This document shows, piece after piece, positions 31,898 through 35,453 of a stretch of 35,453 nucleotides of DNA. The notes beneath the pieces are model-generated. The model did no database searches. It saw only the letters and a list, made by a program, of their open reading frames with translations, and had not been told where the DNA came from. How positions within the stretch are numbered: position 1 is the first letter of the stretch; every line of letters begins with the position of its first letter. The stretch is from NCBI GenBank assembly GCA_902800365.1, contig CADCEF010000036.1, positions 1 through 35,453 on the forward strand. Reading direction: 5' to 3'. Source of the stretch: an uncultured Prevotella sp. Lineage in GTDB: Bacteria; Bacteroidota; Bacteroidia; Bacteroidales; Bacteroidaceae. The translations under genes and the position numbers were made by a program.

Positions 31898-32872
31898 TTA
31901 CTCGCGATAAATCCAAGCTAATAGTTTATTCACCCATTTGATGGAGAAACGGAACCATCTGTAGGTGCTCTGTTCCTTGCCGCCGAATTTCAATATGAAT
32001 TCGCGGTAGGGATTCTTTCCGTATGGCAGTCCCACGTCCATAAACCTCATGTGCTGGCAACCTTTGTCGTATGCGTGCTTCATCACGTCCCATACCACCA
32101 TTGTGTCAGGGTGCAGTTTGTGGAAGGTTTTTCGTCTGAAAGCCGAGTACCACAGATAAGCGTCGCCCTCGCTGTATGCCACAGCCGCACAGCCTATCAC
32201 CCATCCGTGATATTTTGTAACAAACAGCTCTCCGCAGCCGCTCTCCATCACCTTCCTGAAGAATATATCGTCAGGAATATAGCGCTTAGGCTTCAGTATG
32301 TTGTGCTTTCTCAGCAATCTTGAGAAAGCCTTGAAATCCTCCTCAGTTTCCACCACCTCCGTTTTCAGTCCGCGCTTGTGCACGTTATCTATGGTGCGCT
32401 GTAGCTTCTCGGTTATTCTCTCCTCGGGCGCACGGCGGTGCAGCGAGTTGTGAATGCTCATCCAGTTCACGGGGTAGTAGCCAGCCTGTTTCAGCTGCTT
32501 GTAGCCCAGCATCTTCTGGCTCATGTGGCTCACCTCAATATACAGCACGCGGTTGTCAAGCTTCTCAGTCAGTGCCCTCAGCATCTCGTCAAGCAGTTCA
32601 TCCTTTGTCGCCGGGTCGGCATACACTCCTTCGCCTAACACTCTACAGTGTATCAGCAGATATGGTGGCAGAATCAGTGTGCGATATCGCACTATTCCTA
32701 ACATATGACTCAGCTCGTTTCCCTCCTCATCCGTTACCACCACCATATATGGTTTCTGGTGCGGTGCAGCCTCTAATATCTCCATCAGCTCACGACTGTG
32801 GAAGTAGCTGCCCTCCTTAAGTGGTGGCAGTTGGTTGCACTTAGTATAGATGTTAGTAACTAGCTGGTTCAT
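31898..32872 (-). CDS. GNAT/FemAB-like acyltransferase (BioF2-like)
   Basis: This 324-residue protein, from ATG 32870-32872, has the double-GNAT layout of FemAB/BioF2-like proteins. The first half contains VSHMSQKMLGYKQLKQAGYY. The second half has the GNAT-like acceptor core GCGELFVTKYHGWVIGCAAV, DAYLWYSAFRRKTFHKLHP, then HMRFMDVGLPYGKNPYREFI. Proteins of this group transfer acyl or aminoacyl groups to peptidoglycan precursors, lipids or small molecules; the substrate here is unknown. A longer frame to 32902 overlaps the promoter box, so the start at 32872 is preferred, although the box then ends only 4 nt before the ATG. That implies a nearly leaderless message or a start further inside. Confidence 0.78.
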   Translation of the reverse strand: MNQLVTNIYTKCNQLPPLKEGSYFHSRELMEILEAAPHQKPYMVVVTDEEGNELSHMLGIVRYRTLILPPYLLIHCRVLGEGVYADPATKDELLDEMLRALTEKLDNRVLYIEVSHMSQKMLGYKQLKQAGYYPVNWMSIHNSLHRRAPEERITEKLQRTIDNVHKRGLKTEVVETEEDFKAFSRLLRKHNILKPKRYIPDDIFFRKVMESGCGELFVTKYHGWVIGCAAVAYSEGDAYLWYSAFRRKTFHKLHPDTMVVWDVMKHAYDKGCQHMRFMDVGLPYGKNPYREFILKFGGKEQSTYRWFRFSIKWVNKLLAWIYRE

Positions 32873-32876
32873 ACTG

Positions 32877-32884
32877 CAAAGGTA
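32877..32884 (-). promoter_or_regulatory. -7 box of the acetyltransferase gene promoter
   Basis: The minus strand reads TACCTTTG, an exact TAnnTTTG box. It ends 4 nt before the preferred ATG, so the transcript would be leaderless or nearly so. Confidence 0.6.
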
Positions 32885-32893
32885 TGAAAAAAC

Positions 32894-32921
32894 ATTGAAC
32901 ATTGCACATTGACCATTGAAA
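32894..32921. repeat. Four-unit heptamer array between divergent promoters
   Basis: Consecutive plus-strand 7-mers are ATTGAAC, ATTGCAC, ATTGACC and ATTGAAA, 28 bp in total. The array lies between the -7 box of the acetyltransferase promoter and the -33 box of the nitroreductase promoter. Confidence 0.85.
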
Positions 32922-32923
32922 AT

Positions 32924-32955
32924 TTTGTAGTTTTCACAGTTTTTTTATATATTTG
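32924..32955 (+). promoter_or_regulatory. Promoter of the nitroreductase-kdsC-maf operon
   Basis: TTTG (32924-32927), a 20-nt spacer and TATATTTG (32948-32955) match the consensus, 27 nt before ATG 32983. They exclude the longer reading frame from 32953. Confidence 0.78.
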
Positions 32956-32982
32956 CAGCCGAAATTCAAATATTCGTTTCTT

Positions 32983-33510
32983 ATGACAAGTTTTAAAGAT
33001 CTGGCGCAGATGCGCCGCAGCCATCGCAAGTTCTCGTCTCAGGAAATCGACCCTGAGCACCTCAAGCTTATACTCCGTGCCGCCCTTATGTCGCCCACGT
33101 CAAAGAGTCAGCGTGCCTGGCAGTTTGTTGTTGTCGACGATCCTGTCGACATCGAGAAGCTCAGCGATGCTAAGAATATGGGCAGCCAGTTCCTCAAAGG
33201 TGCCCCTGTGGCCATTGCCGTTTTGGGCGATCCTATGCAGAACGACTGCTGGGTAGAAGATGGTTCTATCGCTGCTATCTCTATGCAGTATCAGGCCGAG
33301 GAGCTTGGCTTGGGTTCTTGCTGGATTCAGATGCGCGGTCGTGGTCTCGACGATGGCACTCCTGCCGATGATGTCATCCGTGGTGTGCTTGGCATCCCCG
33401 ATAACTTTAATTGTCTCTGTATCATCGCTTTAGGTCATTGGCAGGATGAGCGCAAGCCGCAGGACGAAGAGAAACTTAAGTGGGAAAACGTCCACCTGAA
33501 TAAGTATTGA
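32983..33510 (+). CDS. Nitroreductase family protein
   Basis: This is a 175-residue FMN-dependent oxidoreductase of the short nitroreductase group. The N terminus carries the FMN-phosphate arginines in MRRSHRKFSSQEIDPEHL. SPTSKSQRAWQFVVVDDP follows, the conserved loop near the flavin. The middle, AAISMQYQAEELGLGSCWIQ, is the family's typical helix, and the C terminus (ALGHWQDERKP) ends normally. The physiological substrate is unknown. It is first in a tight three-gene run with kdsC and maf; its stop codon lies inside a heptamer repeat that forms the gap to kdsC. Confidence 0.9.
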   Translation: MTSFKDLAQMRRSHRKFSSQEIDPEHLKLILRAALMSPTSKSQRAWQFVVVDDPVDIEKLSDAKNMGSQFLKGAPVAIAVLGDPMQNDCWVEDGSIAAISMQYQAEELGLGSCWIQMRGRGLDDGTPADDVIRGVLGIPDNFNCLCIIALGHWQDERKPQDEEKLKWENVHLNKY

Positions 33511-33533
33511 AGATTGAACATTGAACATTGAAG
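33506..33533. repeat. Four-unit heptamer array in the nitroreductase-kdsC gap
   Basis: ATTGAAG, ATTGAAC, ATTGAAC, ATTGAAG: four exact 7-nt periods. The nitroreductase stop (TGA, 33508-33510) lies inside the first unit, and the kdsC ATG begins one base after the last. Confidence 0.9.
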
Positions 33534-33534
33534 A

Positions 33535-34053
33535 ATGATAAATTACGATTTAAATAAGATAAAAGCCATCATTTTTGATATTGATGGAGTGCTCAGTTGC
33601 TCTACCATCAATCTCAGCGAGGATGGACTGCCCCTGCGCACTGTTAATATCAAGGATGGCTATGCCATTCAGTTGGCAATGAAGCTTGGTCTTCGCATTG
33701 CCATACTCTCAGGCGCTAAGGTCGAAAGCGTTCGTGTTCGCTACGAGGGGCTTGGTGTTCAGGATATCTATCTGGGCTGTGCCGTCAAGATAGCCACCTA
33801 CGAAGAGTTCCTGGCCATCTACGGCTATACCGATGATGAAATCATGTATATGGGCGACGACATCCCTGATATGGAGATTATGCGTAGGGTAGGGTGCCCT
33901 GTGTGTCCTAACGATGCATGTCCTGAGATTAAGTCCATCAGCACCTATATCAGTCATATCGATGGTGGTCGTGGTTGTGGTCGCGATGTCATCGAGCAGG
34001 TATTGCGTGCTCAAGGCAAATGGGTGATGAACGAAAAAGCCTTCGGCTGGTAA
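33535..34053 (+). CDS. kdsC: 3-Deoxy-D-manno-octulosonate 8-phosphate phosphatase (KdsC-type HAD phosphatase)
   Basis: This 172-residue HAD-superfamily phosphatase without a cap domain is of the KdsC type, which removes phosphate from KDO 8-phosphate on the way to lipopolysaccharide. Motif I is [11 protein letters not shown] with nucleophile D15 and acid D17. Motif II is IAILSGAK, and motif III is [11 protein letters not shown], with [15 protein letters not shown] following. Length and motif spacing are as in KdsC tetramers. It lies between the nitroreductase and maf genes with only heptamer repeats in the gaps, so the three are probably one transcript. The specific substrate is inferred from family resemblance. 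Confidence 0.9.
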   Translation: MINYDLNKIKAIIFDIDGVLSCSTINLSEDGLPLRTVNIKDGYAIQLAMKLGLRIAILSGAKVESVRVRYEGLGVQDIYLGCAVKIATYEEFLAIYGYTDDEIMYMGDDIPDMEIMRRVGCPVCPNDACPEIKSISTYISHIDGGRGCGRDVIEQVLRAQGKWVMNEKAFGW

Positions 34054-34058
34054 TAATG

Positions 34059-34086
34059 TTTAATCTTTAATGTTTAATGTTTAATA
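34059..34086. repeat. Four-unit heptamer array spanning the maf start codon
   Basis: TTTAATC, TTTAATG, TTTAATG, TTTAATA: four consecutive 7-mers filling the gap after the kdsC stop. The maf ATG (34077-34079) and its next codons lie inside the array. On the other strand the unit reads ATTAAAC, one base from the ATTGAAC unit of the neighbouring arrays. Confidence 0.9.
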
Positions 34087-34640
34087 TTATCTTGGCAAGT
34101 AATTCGCCACGCCGCAAGGAACTTCTTGCAGGCTTGGGCTTGGATTTCGAAGTGCGCGTGATTGACGGTATCGATGAGAGCTATCCTGCCTCGTTGCCAG
34201 CAGCGGATGTTGCCCAGTACATCGCCGAAAAGAAGGCCGCTGCGTATAAGCCCACTCTCAAGCCCGATGAGCTTATCATCACTGCCGACACCGTTGTTAT
34301 CGTAGGCGATGATATCCTTGGCAAGCCCAAGGACGAGGCCGATGCCGTACGTATGCTTCGCGAGCTTAGTGGTCGCACCCATCAGGTCACCACAGGTGTC
34401 TGTCTGCTCACTGCTGGCAAGCAGCGCTCGTTCTCAGTAACCACCGATGTCACCTTCAAGCAGCTCACCGATGATGAGATCCTCCATTATATAAAAGCCT
34501 ATCACCCCTTCGATAAGGCAGGAGCCTATGGCATTCAGGAGTGGATAGGTTATATAGGCGTAACGGGCCTCAATGGCAGTTACTATAATGTGATGGGCTT
34601 ACCCGTGCAGCGTATCTATACCGAGCTGCAGAACTTCTAA
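34077..34640 (+). CDS. maf: Maf-family nucleoside triphosphate pyrophosphatase
   Basis: This 187-residue house-cleaning pyrophosphatase hydrolyses noncanonical or modified nucleotides. Signature stretches are IILASNSPRRKELLAGLGL at the N terminus, ITADTVVIVGDDILGKPKDE (about 68-87), MLRELSGRTHQVTTGVCL, and HPFDKAGAYGIQEWIGYIG near the C terminus. All the conserved polar residues of the family are present. The start is the ATG at 34077 inside the heptamer array; no later methionine precedes the SNSPRR motif. It is the last gene of the nitroreductase-kdsC-maf run and is followed by a strong terminator. dTTP/UTP or m7GTP specificity cannot be read from sequence alone. Confidence 0.93.
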   Translation: MFNIILASNSPRRKELLAGLGLDFEVRVIDGIDESYPASLPAADVAQYIAEKKAAAYKPTLKPDELIITADTVVIVGDDILGKPKDEADAVRMLRELSGRTHQVTTGVCLLTAGKQRSFSVTTDVTFKQLTDDEILHYIKAYHPFDKAGAYGIQEWIGYIGVTGLNGSYYNVMGLPVQRIYTELQNF

Positions 34641-34642
34641 TA

Positions 34643-34676
34643 AAAGAGCCACCCTCCGTGGGTGGCTCTTTCTTTT
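34643..34676 (+). terminator. Terminator after maf
   Basis: AAAGAGCCACCC (34643-34654) pairs with GGGTGGCTCTTT (34660-34671) over a TCCGT loop, followed by TCTTTTTC. The symmetrical A/T flanks could also serve the opposing smalltalk gene. Confidence 0.9.
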
Positions 34677-34677
34677 T

Positions 34678-34779
34678 CTACATACCCATGCAGCTAGTAG
34701 CGCCTAGGGCTGTAACAATCGCCGTTGCGATTGATGCAATCATCTGTACGATGAACTTTAGTGTTTCTCTCTTAGTCAT
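34678..34779 (-). CDS. Smalltalk-type micropeptide
   Basis: Hand translation gives a 33-residue peptide starting MTKRETLKFIVQMIASIATA and ending TALGATSCMGM. A short basic N terminus, one hydrophobic segment and the terminal TSCMG are the hallmarks of the Bacteroidetes family named 'smalltalk'. It is often found beside HU-like DNA-binding and amidase genes. An HU-like gene is in fact the next gene upstream on the same strand, separated by a repeat element. The function is unknown. The cysteine could be a lipid-attachment site if the peptide were processed, but the cysteine is too close to the C terminus for a normal lipoprotein. The call depends on family memory and on position. Confidence 0.78.
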   Translation of the reverse strand: MTKRETLKFIVQMIASIATAIVTALGATSCMGM

Positions 34780-34809
34780 GATAGGTTGATTTTAGTGATT
34801 AATACTCTT

Positions 34810-34863
34810 TTGTCATCTCGAGCCTTCACCCTCCCTTGTTATTCCGAGCGTCCAAACCCTTCC
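34810..34863. repeat. Two partial copies of the repeat-element end
   Basis: TTGTCATCTCGAGC (34810) and TTGTTATTCCGAGCG (34836) resemble the terminus at 34864 (TTGTCATTCCGAGCG), with spacing 26 and 28 nt. They look like degenerate tandem copies of the element's end. Confidence 0.7.
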
Positions 34864-34997
34864 TTGTCATTCCGAGCGTAGTCGAGGAATCTTTGCAGCT
34901 TGCCGCTTGCGCCTTTGGGCGCATTCATGAGATTTCTTGGACGAGCCAAGCGGCGGAGCCGAGCGCTCCACGCGCTAACGCTTGGTCGACATGACAA
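34864..34997. mobile_element. MITE-like intergenic repeat element with terminal inverted repeats
   Basis: The 134-bp stretch begins TTGTCATTCCGAGCGTAGTC and ends GGTCGACATGACAA. The terminal 7 bp (TTGTCAT/ATGACAA) are perfect inverted repeats, and the next five match at three positions. A second inner pair, GAGGAATCT (34884) and AGATTTCTT (34930), lies inside, with a TGCGCC/GGCGCA hairpin between. The motif 'TGTCATTCCGAGCGTAGTCG' is a familiar high-copy intergenic repeat in many genomes. It is more GC-rich than the flanks and encodes no plausible protein. Confidence 0.72.
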
Positions 34998-35014
34998 GCG
35001 AGGAGTGGGAAGGG

Positions 35015-35043
35015 AAGCGATGGGGCTTGCGCCCCAATCGCTT
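35015..35043 (-). terminator. Hairpin overlapping the HU-like gene stop
   Basis: AAGCGAT-GGGGC (35015-35026) pairs with GCCCC-A-ATCGCTT (35031-35043), with one bulged A and a TTGC loop. It overlaps the stop codon of the HU-like gene. The minus-strand 3' side is not T-rich, so it may be a stability hairpin or part of the repeat region rather than a true terminator. Confidence 0.5.
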
Positions 35044-35453
35044 ATTCGCCCTCGCCGGGATCATCGCCGCCCTGTGGAGGAATCTGACCGCCGCCGTTCG
35101 ATGGCTGGGTGTTCTCGTTGTCCTCGATGTCACCGCTGTCGGTGCTGGTAACACGCTTCACCTCCTTGCCATCGCGGTCGTAGCAGGTAATCTGGATGGC
35201 AGTGCCTGCCAGCTCATCCTTCAGCTCAACCGCTGGGGTGAAGATGATTCGGCGACTGGTAATGAGACCTGCCTTAACCTCGTCCACCTTCTCAACGCTC
35301 TTTGCGCGCAATCCAAAGCGCATGGTGCCCAATCCTGGCAGCGCTACGGAGTGACCTTCGGTGGCCCACGCCTTGATAACCTCGCCGGCTGCATCCCAGC
35401 ATGCCTGCATGATTCCCTTACTAACTCCGCTGCGCAGAGCAGCCTCCTTAATC
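35042..35453 (-). CDS. HU-family (HU-HIG-like) DNA-binding protein, partial at window edge
   Basis: The frame enters from the right edge and is already open at 35452, so the true start is outside the window and 136 codons are visible. The segment IKEAALRSGVSKGIMQACWD and AAGEVIKAWATEGHSVALPG is a helical HU-like dimer core. LGTMRFGLRAKSVEKVDEVK, with a basic beta-arm and then IIFTPAVELKDELAG, matches the HU-HIG group common in Bacteroidetes. The C terminus is a low-complexity acidic Gly/Pro/Asn tail (DNENTQPSNGGG, PPQGGDDPGEGE), unusual for HU. These proteins probably bind DNA architecturally. The first ATG inside the window (35410) is internal, not the start. Confidence 0.83.
   Translation of the reverse strand, partial: IKEAALRSGVSKGIMQACWDAAGEVIKAWATEGHSVALPGLGTMRFGLRAKSVEKVDEVKAGLITSRRIIFTPAVELKDELAGTAIQITCYDRDGKEVKRVTSTDSGDIEDNENTQPSNGGGQIPPQGGDDPGEGE

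Noticed and set aside
33506-34086. Heptamer repeats as a CRISPR array
   Set aside because: Units are 7 nt without spacers, and no cas gene is present.
34900-35151. An 83-codon Arg-rich plus-strand frame in the repeat region
   Set aside because: It runs through the inverted-repeat element and the HU-like coding sequence in antisense; composition reflects GC-rich repeat DNA.

Overview
The window looks like a chromosomal segment of an anaerobic Bacteroidales bacterium, most likely Prevotellaceae. Almost every promoter that can be read is the Bacteroidetes type: a -7 box of the form TAnnTTTG, often with TTTG about 19-21 nt upstream. Genes lack Shine-Dalgarno sites. The gene set is also typical of the group: pyruvate:ferredoxin oxidoreductase, methylmalonyl-CoA decarboxylation genes, a C10 cysteine protease with a C-terminal sorting-like domain, a LruC/DUF4842 lipoprotein, a DUF4301 protein, a 'smalltalk' peptide and an HU-like protein. 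There is no prophage, integrase, CRISPR array or rRNA operon.

Layout. 1-2787 (minus): 5' part of the pyruvate:ferredoxin oxidoreductase gene and an AAA/DUF4143 ATPase. 2909-3967 (plus): an ATP-grasp-like protein. 3979-6594 (minus): mce-mmdA-small subunit-mmdC, the succinate-to-propionate decarboxylation module. 6743-11768 (minus): LruC-domain lipoprotein and TonB-dependent receptor. 11883-18510 (plus): C10 protease, NfeD, SPFH protein, dapA, an AraC regulator, a duplicated tRNA-Arg, a small sigma-70 factor; then an SH3 protein to 19027. 19113-27166 (minus): htpG, a broken rpsA, gdhA and a malic enzyme-phosphotransacetylase fusion. 27286-27906 (plus): TetR regulator. 27964-29463 (minus): DUF4301. 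29559-31897 (plus): a RelA/SpoT homologue with degenerate hydrolase motifs, and a lipoprotein. 31898-32872 (minus): acetyltransferase. 32983-34640 (plus): nitroreductase, kdsC, maf. 34678-35453 (minus): smalltalk peptide, a terminal-inverted-repeat element, and a partial HU-like gene.

How the genes fit together. Pyruvate oxidation (PFOR), malate/acetyl-phosphate conversion (MaeB), propionyl-CoA formation (Mce/MmdA/MmdC) and ammonium assimilation (GdhA) are the core of succinate/propionate-type fermentation. TonB receptor, LruC lipoprotein and secreted protease form an envelope/secretion region. Sigma factor, RelA homologue, HtpG, AraC and TetR proteins are regulatory or stress functions.

Most notable observations: (1) tRNA-Arg(ACG) carries an exact 64-bp internal tandem duplication; (2) rpsA is frameshifted and lacks two segments at equivalent positions of two S1 repeats; (3) htpG has a perfect sigma-54 (-24/-12) sequence instead of the usual promoter; (4) four-unit heptamer arrays, always 28 bp, sit in short intergenic gaps, some adjoining start codons; (5) the mmd cluster encodes a 49-residue epsilon-like subunit that is easily missed and has no membrane beta subunit beside it; (6) the RelA/SpoT protein looks short at the N terminus and hydrolase-dead. 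Items 1, 2 and possibly 6 could also reflect assembly error, so reads should be checked first.
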